Shown here: positions 1 to 12,399 of the stretch, in pieces | Layout: each line of letters opens with the position of its first letter | How positions within the stretch are numbered: position 1 is the stretch's first letter | NCBI GenBank assembly: GCA_033439795.1 | Contig: JAUTDP010000001.1 | Coordinates: forward strand, 2,418,001 to 2,482,000 | DNA length: 64,000 nucleotides | Direction: 5' to 3' | Source: Sordaria brevicollis | Lineage: Eukaryota > Ascomycota > Sordariomycetes > Sordariales > Sordariaceae | Position numbers and translations under genes: made by a program | The notes under the pieces: model-generated | Database searches by the model: none | What the model was told of the DNA's origin: nothing | The model's input: only the letters and a program-made list of their open reading frames with translations

Positions 1-60
1 CGTTATTATTATAATTTTATATAGAGAGGATGGGGAATTATTTTATAATAGTAAAGGGAT

Positions 61-597
61 AGTCTTACCGTTCTTACAAAACGGTATAATTATCGAACGG
101 GCTCTATAAACGGGAAGTAAAATAATAGAGAGACCGTATACGTAAATACCGTTTACCGAAGCAAACGGCCCCCCTACCTACGGCCTTACTAAAGAACCCT
201 AATCCTTTTAATAAGCGTACCCGACGAATAGGTAATTTAATAAGTAGGATTTAGCAAATTTTTCCGGCTTTTAATTTATAAATAACGGAATTCTAATAAT
301 ACCGAACGGAAAGAGACGGAACGGTTATATAACTGGGTGGATATAAAGCGCTAAATTTAATTATAATAATAGTCTTACCGCTCTCGCGGCGTTATAACTC
401 TCGAACGGGTTTATAAACGGTAAGTAAGATAATAGAAACTTTTTACGCAAATATCGTCTACTGAAATAAATAGCCTCTTTACCCGCAGCCCTACTAAAGA
501 ACCCTAATCCTTTTAATAAACGTACCCAACGAGTAAGTAATTTAATGAATAGGATTTAGCAAACTCTTAATTTATAAATGATGGAATTCGAGTAATA
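61..597 (+). repeat. Two diverged tandem copies of a ~240-bp unit
   Basis: Positions 61-300 and 371-597 align along most of their length. Shared words include agtcttaccg, cgaacggg, actaaagaaccctaatcc, ttttaataa and aggatttagcaaa. Differences are mostly transitions, as expected if both copies were RIP-mutated after duplication. The spacing is about 310 bp. I cannot assign the unit to a known element. Confidence 0.7.
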
Positions 598-1596
598 GTG
601 CTAATAAAGAAACGGAACGCCTATACATCCTGGGGAAGGGATATATAATTCTAGTACGGGGGAAGGGGGGTAGGTATAGGAGGTATAAATAAAACCTTAC
701 GTCGGTAATTATCGTTTACTATATAACGATATAATTATCGGCTACACCGTAATAAGTGCTCCGAGTTGCGTCGTTAGCGAGAAACAAAACCGAATTAGTT
801 ATACGCTAAAGCTTAATTATAGGCATATAAAATAATTGATTTCAGGGAGGTCGACGCGTATAACGCTTAATTATAGTTATTATTATCGAGAAGGCCGGGA
901 CATTAACGAAGTAATAGATCGGGCTGTATCGAATCCCCTTGAGGCTAACGAGGTAGTACGTAGGGCAGCGCATCCGCTATAGTGTCCGGGTTGGGCGGGG
1001 ATATAAGCGAAGTGGTAGATAGGGTTAATTAAAATAAATGAAATAAACGGGTTAAATTTAAATAGAGTATGAAAAGGGATAGGATAGGATAGGAATGCTT
1101 ATTTTATGTGGTGCGACCGCAAATTAATTATATAACGCTTACCGCATTCTTTTGGCCGTAGAACTATAATTATATAAAATATAGTTTTTAGATATACTCC
1201 CGTCTATAAGCCTAGGGAGCATTTTATATAGGATAATTAAAAAGAGGGGGTACTGGAGACGGCTATGAGAATTGAGCGCTTCGAATTCGAAGTTCAAATT
1301 ACTAATAGGAATAGATACGATTTTCACCAAATTTATTACGGTTTTACACACCCCGTTAACGAAACCACCCATTAATAATATTAAGGGAATTAGGTAAAAA
1401 TTGGGTAATATAATTGGACTGTTAACCTCGATAGAAGATAGCCAAATTCTGTTTATAAAATTTAATAAATTACGGGGATAATTAAGATAACTTCCGGATT
1501 ACGTATAGGTAGTAACTAATTACTGGTCTTCTCCCGAATAAGACCCGAATACTTTACAATTAGATAATAGTTTATTTATTTATTTATTTGTAGTAG

Positions 1597-3488
1597 AGTA
1601 CTTCGGCGTCTTCTTATACCGTAGCCCTATTTGGGTAATTTAGGTTTCTTTCTCTTTTCTTTTTCATTCGGAAGACGCCTTCTCCGGCGATTTATCCGGT
1701 AATTATTTGTAACTAATTTAAGGAAGGCTTTCGGATTGGAACGTTGATTGGCCTTAAACTGGTTTTCATTTGTAGTTATTAATAATAACCAGGGTTTATT
1801 ACGGCCTAAAAGCCTCTTTTCTATCTTTCTCCGTCTATTTTTATACTTCTATTTGTAATCCTTTATTTTTTTTCTTCCCTCTTCCTCCCTCTTCCTCCTT
1901 CTTTTTTTAACTTGCTTTTGCTCTTTTTCTTTTTATTTTCCTTTATTTATTATTATACTACCTCGTTAGCTGGCTTATATATATAAATTGTAAGATCGAA
2001 TTAATTAATAAGGTTTAATTCTAATTAGGTACCGCAACTTATTGGAGTATTATTTAATTATTACGTGTAAGCACTAGGATACGAAAGATTAATAACCTTA
2101 TAAAATTATTCGGCGTTGGTCCCTACTACTCCTTCTCTTTATTTTTATTGTTAACGCTCGCTAAAGCCAAATAATGGCGGCTATTAAAAGCTTATATCAC
2201 TATTTTAAAAAGGCGTTTCTTTTCTATCGTAGGATTGGCGACGTCCTATAAATTAAATTTGATATTAGCGTACCGCATTAACGTTTCGTCTTTTAGGAAA
2301 ATATATTAAAAAAGTAATTAAAAAGTTCATTTCGGGTAGCGTTTATTTTAATATTACTATTTTAAAAAGCGTAATATTTAAACTTTTCAATTTGGAATAA
2401 ATTCCAATTCCGGGCTGAAAAATAGCGTTTACTCGTTCTTTTTTCGGATTTCTTTAATTAATTAATCCTTCGAGAATATGACAGGACCAGGGTGCATATG
2501 CTGGCTCGGCCAAACCTATAAAAGATAGGACGATGTTCGCTTGCTAACGAATATTGGAATATACTACTATATACCCGGAATAATCCTATGACACTACTTT
2601 CCTCTTCCCTAAGAGGCTCTACGAAGGAGAGGCGATTAACCCACGGTCGTAAGGTTGGAATAGGATCGATTCTATATATAGTACTACCCGAAAGACGTAG
2701 TACGTCTTTTTAGCGGATTCAATAACCGGGCTTCGGTACTTGCGGTTGTATTATTTTTCCGGCGAATAGACTAAGGTTACTCTCGGGAACCTCAAAGATG
2801 TCGCTCAGGGACGACGGTCGCAATACGGAAAAACCCGCCCTCGAAGCCGCGGCTAGGAATCGAACCCGCCGTAGTAAGCGAATATACTATAACAGGATCA
2901 GGGTATATATACTAGCTCGGCCAAACCTATAAAAGATAGGACGATATTCGCTTACTAACGAACATCGGAATGCACTACTATATACCCGGAATAATCCTAT
3001 GATAGAGAAGTGCGGAAATATAGCGGATAATAATTGTAGGGAATTATATTTCTAAATATAGCGGTTAGAACCCTAATTTTAAAATTGGCTTAGTTAATTC
3101 TAAGGTTAGGGTTTTTTAATTATTTAATCGATTTAATAGTAGTAATAATAAATACCTAAGTCCTATTCGATTGCGCCGATTTTAGTAGTTTATTAAAGTA
3201 CGCCTTCTTATAATATTTATCTACTTTTTTATAAAATTTAGGATATACCTTCTTAATTTTTATTACCTTTAAATAATCTTCTACTATAATGTTGTTCCAA
3301 TTTTAGGGATAAATATTTCCGAGCCGTTAGGACTCGGTGGTAGACGGGCTCTAATTGGGATATTTATCGCTTCTGAGCCTTCTACCTCTAAATTTGGTAA
3401 ATATTGAAGTATTTAAGTATATATATAAATATTTAATTAAATGAATTTAGTACTTCGGCGTTTTCCTATTCCGTAGCCCTATTTGGGT
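1597..3488 (+). repeat. Direct-repeat pair around a ~1.9-kb AT-rich segment
   Basis: A word of about 40 bp beginning gtacttcggcg and ending gtagccctatttgggt occurs at 1597-1636 and again near 3449-3488 in the same orientation. Mismatches are mostly transitions. Similarity stops soon after, so these could be the ends of degraded LTRs or two copies of one element terminus. No PBS or polypurine tract is convincing. Confidence 0.5.
2479..3003 (+). repeat. 113-bp direct repeats flanking a GC-richer patch
   Basis: Positions 2479-2592 and 2890-3003 are copies of one sequence, with shared cores ctcggccaaacctataaaag, ataggacgat and atacccggaataatcctatga. All differences I see are transitions (for example gtgcatatgctgg against gtatatatactag), so the second copy is more RIP-damaged. 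The ~300 bp between them keep more C and G than the surroundings. Candidates are a solo-LTR pair or a duplicated element end; the family is not recognised. Confidence 0.7.
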
Positions 3489-6400
3489 GGGGCGAATGAA
3501 ATTAAAGTAAAATTAGAGACTTAGTAAATAAACTAGGCCTATTCTAATTTAGAAAATTAAGCCGTTAATAAAAGGAAATATATAATTAGTAGCCCAAGGT
3601 CTATAATACTAACCTATATAATAAATAACGAAAAAGAAAAAGAAAAAAGTTAAGAAAATAAAAATAAATAATAAAATAGAACGAAATAATATTACTAAAA
3701 TAAAGGAAGAAAACTATACGATCCGTTAAATAGGAATAAAATCCAAGCTCAAGCCTTAAATAATATAAAACTAATCCTATATTGCGGCCTAATTGCCGGA
3801 CTTTATAAACTACTACATATACTCTAAAACCTCTAAAGTACGGTCGGCATTTCTAAGGCCAATATATTCTTTAACCGTTTTAAAAGTAGTATGCACCCGA
3901 ATATTATATATTTATAAAGAAGCCTTACCCAATCGCGATTATTTCCCTTAGGCTAATAAGGTATCTAACCCTTAATAGTTATATCGATTTCGGCCGCCCG
4001 ATAGAAGCTAATATAATCAATAATTAGATCTACGTAAGTAATAATATTATATCGAATAGTATTTTAAATTATAATAATTTGAGGAAGATATTCCAAGAGC
4101 CTATCGGTAATACTAAGTAACTTAGGAGGGTAGATAGCCGGTAGGTAATTCGTATCGTTGGGAATTATATAGTAGTAAAGAGTTAAAAGGGAGTAAATTA
4201 ATTCATTAATAAAGATATGGTATTGGAAGAATTCGGCGATGAACGAAAAGAAAGCCGAATCCTCCGGCGGAGAGTTTAAAATAAGATTAATATTTTAGTT
4301 GCCGCGGCTAGAATGGATATTTTGTATTCTAGTACCGTAATTATAGAAGACGGGCGGTTAATAATACGATATAAGTAGCCTTGGATATAATAATAAAAGT
4401 ACGTACGATTATACTAATAGCCTATTGAGTAAAACCAATATATAGGCTACTAGGCTTCAAATCCTTAGAATTGTAGTTAGTTCGCCGAACGCCGCCCACT
4501 CTATAAGCATCTTCCCTATTTATAGCCCTAATTAATTTCTTTGTATAGAGCCTTTAATTAATCGATAAAAGTTACCCTATATTCTAGTGCTTGAATAGGA
4601 CGGTCTAATTTACCCACTTAATAGCGGCGTGTATTATTACCGGTAGGAGCGATATTTATAGGTTTATTAAGCTTTGTCGCTAAATTCTTTACTTTACTCT
4701 TTTTACGTTAATACTTTCTCCGTATCTTCCTACTATATATTACTATCGTCCTTTCTTCTATTTTTAATTCTAGCCGTTTTAAAATGGAGGAGGTTAAGAG
4801 CGAAATTGAATTAATTAAACTCTAAATCCAATACCTTTATAATTTTATTGAAATTAATTTGTAAAAATCTACTCCCTCTTCTTCCTCTATTCAAACCGAC
4901 GTTATTTCTAGCGCTATCCAATAAATTCTTAAAGTATTAAATCGCATTAATAATAATTTAATAAATTAATAATTATATCTTCAACATCCCTACTATCGAT
5001 ATTATATTTAATTAATACCGCCGATTCTCTTCGTAATTTAAAATTTAATAGCATCGGGCCTAATACCCTCCAATTATTTACGAAAGACAATTTCGGGCTC
5101 AATTTCATTATTAACCTATATAAATTCGATATAAATCCCTATTTCCGTAGGAAAATCTATATATCCATTGCAAATTTGGGTATTAATTAGAAAGATATTA
5201 TTAAATAAATTCGATTATTTCCAGATTATAATTAATTTACGGTCTAATATAATCGAGACGATAACGGGTTTTTACGATTATACTTTTTTTATTCGAAAAT
5301 ATTGACTTCTATTAATTTCGATTTCAATTTCAATCCGCTTATAAATAACGAAGTAAAGCAATTCTATTAGGATATTATTGAATCTCCTCCTTAAAATATT
5401 ATATCCTACTATATCGGGCTTATTAATACGTTTAAAATATCGCTTATTTCGCTTTTCCTATTCGGCGCACTTTTAATATTCGGTAATTTCCTTAGAATTA
5501 ATACTTTATATATATATATAAGTGAGTGTAGTTTAAGAATTATTTTCTATTATAAGGATATTTATTTACGCTCTTATAATTTAAATATTTATAAATAGAA
5601 ATTCTGAATAATAATTAACCCGAATAATATTATTAAATTCGAAAAAATATTTACAATTAAATTTCCGCTCTACGAATACGATTAATCTATATAGTATTTG
5701 AATATTATAGTAAGCCCGAAGAGGCTATATTAAGAAGGAATTAAGTTCGATATTATTCGCGCTAGCCCCGGCGATTTAATTATAATACGATTACGATAAT
5801 ATTATACAATTTTTAATTAAACCCCGTCTTTTATTATTATAATTAATTATATTTTATTTAATAAATAGGTAATTCTATTTGGGTAGGTTATTTATCCGCG
5901 AGACGGGTTGTATAACCTATTTTATAATAATTTTAAAAAGTTTCCTAAGGAGCCCCTAACGAAAAAACGGAAAGTAAATACTATTACTTTATTATATAAC
6001 TTATTATATAGTAATTTTAAAGAGCTTTTTAATAAGCCCCCGACGACAAAAAGAAAAGTAAGCGTTATTGCTTTACTATATAGAAAAAGGTAAAACCTTC
6101 ATTAGTCCTAAAGTATTAATAATATTACCGGTAATAATAATATTAAACCGGAGTATTATTAAAATAATAAAGAGTAAAATAAATAGTAGGATAAATAATA
6201 GGATAAATAGTAGGATAAGGAGGATAGTAAGGGGTATATTCAGCGGTATAATTAGTAGTAGGAATAATAGGATAAAGAGGAGGAGGAGGAGGAGGAGGAA
6301 GACGAAGAGGACGAAGTATATAATTATTAATATAACTAGGGGTATAATTAATAGCAAGAATAAGACGATAATTAGGAGGATAATAAAGAGGATAATAAAG

Positions 6401-7429
6401 AGGAGGACGAAGACGATTATTAATATAATTAGGAGTACGACGAATAATAATACTAAGCGTAATATAATTATTAAAGGTATAGTAATAACGAGAATAGTAA
6501 TTAGAATAGCGATAATAATATTAATACCAATACTAATATCGAATTAAATCGTTAATTCGCAAGCTTAACGATAAATAATAGTATAATTTTGCGATTTATA
6601 TTAATTATATATATTTAGGATAATACGGATAATATATTAAAAAGTTCGTTCGCTTCGAAAAAATATACAAACGAATTATTAATTATTAAGTATTATAATA
6701 ATTTACGACGAAAAGTATAAAATTTTGAAATTTTATATACCGTTTTAAGTATATTAATTAATTTTCGGCTTTCTAAAATTATAAAAGAAGATTAATAACG
6801 ACGTTAAATAAACTTAAATTATATATTAACTATATTAATAGGTTATAATATCGAAGATATTTTTATAACGTAAAAAGTATTTACAGCGGAAATATTTTAA
6901 ATTCGGAAGATTATAAGGATAATAGAAGGATATAATAGGCTTTTTTACTTTTTACCCCTTAGGTTTAGTAATAGGTTTACGTTAAAAATTTTGAAGAGGT
7001 TTTCGGATAAAGGCTTCGAAATTTTTCGTTCTATTATTATTCGGTATAAAAGCCTAATATTATTGAGTAAAATAAGTAATAAATTTCTATTTTCTATTTG
7101 GGGTGAAGGAGAGTTTAAAGAAAGATTATTCTAAATGAGATAGTTTAGCGAATTACAAAACCTATTTAACGAAGACCTTATTAAATTTCTAATATCCATT
7201 CAGCCTGAAGATAGTATATAAGGTAATTTTATAAGGCTAGACGTTATATTCAAAATAAGTAATATTAACCGTAGTTGTTTGTCTTCGTATCGTTCTTGTG
7301 TGCGCCGTGAATGTTAGATTGCGAAGTCCTAGATTTTCTGGAAGCGGTCTACTAGCTAATTAGTTTTGTAGTGCTTATAGAATTGAGCCGGTAATAGATT
7401 TAGTGGTGGTAAGGTGCGGGGTTTGGTGC

Positions 7430-8120
7430 CTATACGAAGGTAATAGCCGTAGTTTGCGAAGAAGGGGGAAATGCCCGTAGTCGAGGATATGGCATTATTA
7501 TTTGCGAATTCGGCGAGGGGTAGCTACTTTGCCTAGTCTATTTGTGCCTAATTAATATAGAGCTTCAAAAATTGCTTTACCTTTATATTGATACGTTCGG
7601 TTTGGGCGTTAGTTTGCGGTAGAAGGTAGAGGTTAGTTTGCGAATAATAGACAATCTTTTATAGAGGGTAGACTAGAATTATAATACGAATTGGGTACCC
7701 TTATTAAATAGAATATTATTTAGTAGATTGTAAATCGAATAAATACGGTCGATAAAACGGTTAGTTAGTTCCTCGGCTTCGAGGGTTATAATTGCGATAT
7801 AATAACGTATTTTAGTTAGGTAATTAATGACGATAGTAACGTATTTAAATGTCTAGCCGAAATGGGTGCTTTCCGGTAATAGGGTAATATAGTCGATTAA
7901 AATCGCGGTTTAGGGCGCGAGAGTAATAACTATAGGCTTTAAATAGCCGCCGGAGCCGCGTTTTAGCGATTTCGTCTTTGCGCAAAGTAAATAACCCCTA
8001 TAGAAGAGCCTTACATTATTATACATACCCTCCCAATATACGGACTCCGCTATTTAGTTTTTTAATAAATAAGACCGGTTATTAATACTTCGGATTGGGA
8101 GGGCTTGATCAACTTCTTCT
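7430..8120 (-). mobile_element. Ty3/gypsy retrotransposon integrase relic (RIP-damaged)
   Basis: Read on the minus strand with stops ignored, this stretch keeps the order of a Ty3/gypsy integrase. First comes a zinc-finger-region remnant (AQRRNR, then NAAPAA). Next is the catalytic-core start DYITLLPESTHFG, a stop where Trp is expected, then TFKYVTIVINYLTK and TLEAEELTNRFIDR. After that come NKGTQFV, QTNAQTERIN, then [17 protein letters not shown] and [11 protein letters not shown]. Several stops sit where Trp is conserved, as G-to-A change of TGG would produce. A one-base deletion near 7,640 shifts frame just before the QTNAQTER motif. RNase H and RT should lie at higher coordinates but are not readable to me. 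The element is non-functional. Confidence 0.85.
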
Positions 8121-10439
8121 TAAAGTTGTTGTCGATTTATTTCTTAATAATATTAAATTCGTTTAAGTTAAATGCGCAGCCGCGGGAGGCGGGCGGTATA
8201 ATTTTTGGATGGAAATTAAGTTTGAAATCGTAAGAGCGGTTAAAAAGAAGGATTTTAGCGCCTTCCTACTTAAATGTGCTAGTGTAGTATTAATATTATT
8301 CGGGGAGCTTCGCTTGGATTTGAGCGTCGGTTTTTAGGGGTTTATTTACTTTTTCGTAAAATTTAGTAACGTTTTTAGAGGTGATTTTACTAATGTTGAT
8401 ATTGTTCGCTTCGAAGTACCCGTTGATAGTTTCTTCGCAACGCGGGAAACTTTTGTTGGTACCGTTGATTTGTATAGAGTTGGCGACTTTTACGGCGTAT
8501 AAAGTAACCGCCTATTTATTCCTAATAGTAGCCTTGGTACCTATTTTAGTAGCTAAATCCTATAAAACTTTTCGAAGCTATCCGAATTTTACGTGGTCTA
8601 ATTAAGTTGATAAGATTGGGATTATTATGATTTGGTGATTAAGGGAAGTAGCTTTTGTTTAAGTTAAGACGAGAATTGTACGGCCAAGCTTTGACGTTTG
8701 TTGGGACGAAGTTTTGGTATTTTGGGTGCTATAATTATAATGATAAAGGCTTTTGTAATAGTTTCGCTGCTGGGAGTAGATAACGACCACTAATTTTACG
8801 ACTTTGTATTAATAAATTAAAAAGTAAAAAAGACCTTAGTTCTCTATATATATAACTAATAAATCTAGATTAATATTTGCTTTATCCTCCTAAGTATAGT
8901 TATAATAGCTTACTTACTCGATTAGATATTCGCGCTTAATCCTATTAATTCGAACCCCCCGAATTGTATATATTAAATACTAGTTATAAGTACCCAAGCG
9001 GCCACCTTAAATATAAATAACGTTATTTCTCCTACTATATTGTAATTAAAAGAATAGAAGTAGTAATTTAGCTTCTATATATAAAGATTCTTCCCGTTCT
9101 TATAAGAATTTTCGTTATTTATAATTATAACCGGTAAAAACCCGTTCGATTAATAAAACGATTCTTTAAAGGTTATTTTCTTCAATTGTTTTGCCGTCGA
9201 ATTTTTACGTAAATATTCTATTTACTTTCCTATCGTCAAAATTATAATTATTTATTGAGTCCGGGTATCGTATATTATCAATCGAAATAAAAGAGTTAAG
9301 TTCGAAAAGTAATTTTTTAAAGGTAATAAGAAGCTATAAATAATTTCTAATATTAAATTATTCTAATATTAGAATAATAATTATATTACGTAATATAGTT
9401 TAAATAAAATAATTAAAATTAGCAATTATTAGAATAATTCTAAAATCTTTAATAATAATTATTTGCGTTCCGTTCTTCTAATAATTTAAATTAATAAAAA
9501 AAGTATAAATATTTCTATTTTAAATAACTTCAAAGCTAAGCCTTAAATATAGAATTATTCGGTAGTATAGGAGCTATAAAGGACCGAATTTGAATTAGCG
9601 CTTAAAGGGGTACTAATAAGAAATAAATGGTCGTATACGAATTAGAAGACGAAAGAGAATTGGTATAGTAGTATTATAAGGTAATTAATTATTTAAAGTT
9701 ATAAAAAGATATATATTCAAGATTTATTATAGTAGGATAAATATTATTTTAATTTGTATTTATCCTAATATTTATATCCTCTTCTATAACGGTTTTCCCG
9801 TTAGTTGCGTTATATTATTTTATCTTTGGAAATTATTACCTTTGTATTTACAAAATAATAAGTTTTATAAATAAGTAAGAATCTTATTCCCTGGTTAAAT
9901 CTATAGCGCCAATATAGTATAGGGTTTATTTCCGATTCCCCGTAGGATGAAACCGTAGGCGTTAAACGCCCCGGATAAAAACCCCGGCTATAATTCCCGG
10001 CGCGGACTTATCCGCGCCGCTTCTTCGGCGTTTTACGATCGCGGTGCATATTTTTTGCATATTTACCGCCAATACGATTAATATCCGTCTTATCCCTTTC
10101 ATTTATTATTACGTTAGAATATTAGACTATTCCGCTTTCCTAATTCGCTATCCCGTCCTTTATTTATTATTATTTTTTACTTTCTATTCTTCCGTCCGTT
10201 TATTTTTCTAACCGTTATTAAATTTCCTAACCGTTAAATTTTCCTTTATTCCTTTTATCCGCTTCCTCCCCCTATAACGGTTATATCTTTACTACAATTT
10301 ATATTAGCGTAAAAATTTCCTTCCCCTAAATATAAAAACCCTTTATCCCCCGGGCTTTTTTAAGTTTTTCCTTCTTTTAATAATAATAATAATTAATTCG
10401 AAATAATTATTCCTTATTAAAAACGCGCTAAAACGTTTT

Positions 10440-11560
10440 ATAAAATAATAGAAATTTCTAATAAGGATAAAGGCGAATATTCATTTCCCCTTCGCCCTCC
10501 TTCGCTAACCTTTGAATTTAATATAGTTATTATTAATATTAAAATTAATTTTGAATATATTATTAATTTCCTTATTAATAATAAATTCTTTGATATATTG
10601 GAGAAAGGGTAAATTTTCCCTCCGTTACGTTTTATCCTTATATTAATTTTTGCGAAGCTGTATTTATATTCCCCTATATTTCGCTTATACCCTTTAATTG
10701 GCCGAAGCCTTTTTTACTTTTATAAACGTCCCGGGTAATAATATTTATATAAAGGCTATTATTAAATCAATTTATTATATCCCTAATTATTTAAATAAAT
10801 TACTATTTATTATATTATTAATATTTCTTATTCTAATTCGTTCTTAAATAAATTTAATTAATTTATTTCATATATTTTAGCGGTTTTGCATTATATAATC
10901 GATACGCTTCGTAACTTCTACGATTTTTATAATATTTTTTAAAAGAAGGTCGTTAATTAAAATCCGGTTAATAATAAATTTTATAACTATTTTATCCATT
11001 TTTATACCGTCGTTAAAGATTTTACTAGCGTAATTCGCCTTCGTTTTATTAGCGACGGTTTTATTAATACCCTTGAATAATTTATTCGCTATAAAAAATA
11101 ACCGGTTAATAATTATTTCGAAAAAGGCTATTACGAATTCTTCCTTTTTAATAAAAATAATTTAATTAGTAATTATATTCCTTCGGGTAATATCCCCTAT
11201 AATAATAATAGTAATTTATCCCGTAATAGTAATAATAATTTATTTTATAGCGGTAATAATAGAATTTTTTAAAATAGTAGCGGTAATTATATACTTACCT
11301 ATAATAATTCCTTAAAAGAAATTAATTCGCTAGTTATTCGTCCTACCGGTCTTATTCCTATTAATAGTAATTAATTTATTTAATATTAATTCGTAATTAA
11401 TACTATACGTTAATATATTCGTTAATTCAACGAATACAACCGTTTATTTATCGATTAAAATAAAATATTAAAGGCTTTAATTAATTATACGAAAAAATAA
11501 TAATTTAATAAATTATTACCTTCGTAATTTAATAAATTTTTAATTAAATAGAAATCCTCT
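10440..11560 (+). other. Coding-like relic of unknown origin inside the RIP block
   Basis: The plus strand here can be read in one main frame with scattered stops and protein-like stretches, for example GEYSFPLRPPSLTFEFN and IRPTGLIPINSN. It also holds Asn/Ser-rich segments encoded by AAT and AGT runs. This suggests a former coding region, perhaps part of another transposon, with RIP damage. I do not recognise a family. RIP itself enriches Asn, Ile and Tyr codons, so some of the apparent signal may be compositional. Confidence 0.3.
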
Positions 11561-12399
11561 CCCCGTTTTCGTTTTAGCGTATTAATAAATAAAGGTAAAA
11601 GAAAAAGAAGAAAAGAAAATTAAAAGTAGCGAATAAATTCGTTTCGCCATTCCTTTTTTAATTCGATTATTAGGCGGTATTTATTTAATTATTCTAATAG
11701 AAATACCTATAATAAAATTTTTTTAGCTTTAATTTTATTATTTAAATAAATTTGGAATTATTCCTACGTTTACGGCAAATTAATTATTATAAATTATATA
11801 TCTATTATCCGGAAATATTCGAATATAATATAGTAAAACATTTTTCGTTTTAATCCGTACGAATAAATAGGGGTATTAATATCGGGAATTCTCTTTTAGA
11901 AAAGGAAAGCTTTAAAACCGATTACTTTTATTCTCGTTTAAACGAAGAGGGAGTTTTTCGCTTTCGTTAATAAATAATAATTTTTATTATTTTCCGAAAA
12001 TTAAATTCTTTTCCGCTTTTTTTTTTTAATTAATTATATACTGTTTTATTATAATATTATTAAATTTCGGGTCGAAATTAATAATTATAAATTTATACCG
12101 CCGATTTAATTTAATTATTATTGTTACTAATTAATAATTATAGTATAATATTTATTCTTTTTTTATAACGTCCTTTAATTATATTTTTCGATCGAGGGTT
12201 AAAAATCCTAGTAATTATAATAATTAAACGGGTACGTTTATTATTAAGGGCAATTTTATTATAATTATTATAAAATTTTCTATTAATATCTATTCTTCTA
12301 TTTATTTAATTTTAGCGGTATTGCTTTCCAATTTATTAATAAATAATTAATTTCTTATTCGTTTTATTTAAATATAATTAATTATTTAAATTACTATCC

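Noticed and set aside
2850..2885. tRNA T-arm-like word (ggaatcgaacccgcc, minus orientation)
   Set aside because: The T-stem does not pair properly and no acceptor or anticodon arm is found; a primer-binding-site reading also fails because the TGG start is absent.
6068..6547. 159-codon plus-strand frame rich in Ile, Arg, Asn
   Set aside because: Lies in RIP'd DNA made of agg/ata/aat repeats; the opposite strand is equally open and composed of Leu/Ile. Compositional artefact.
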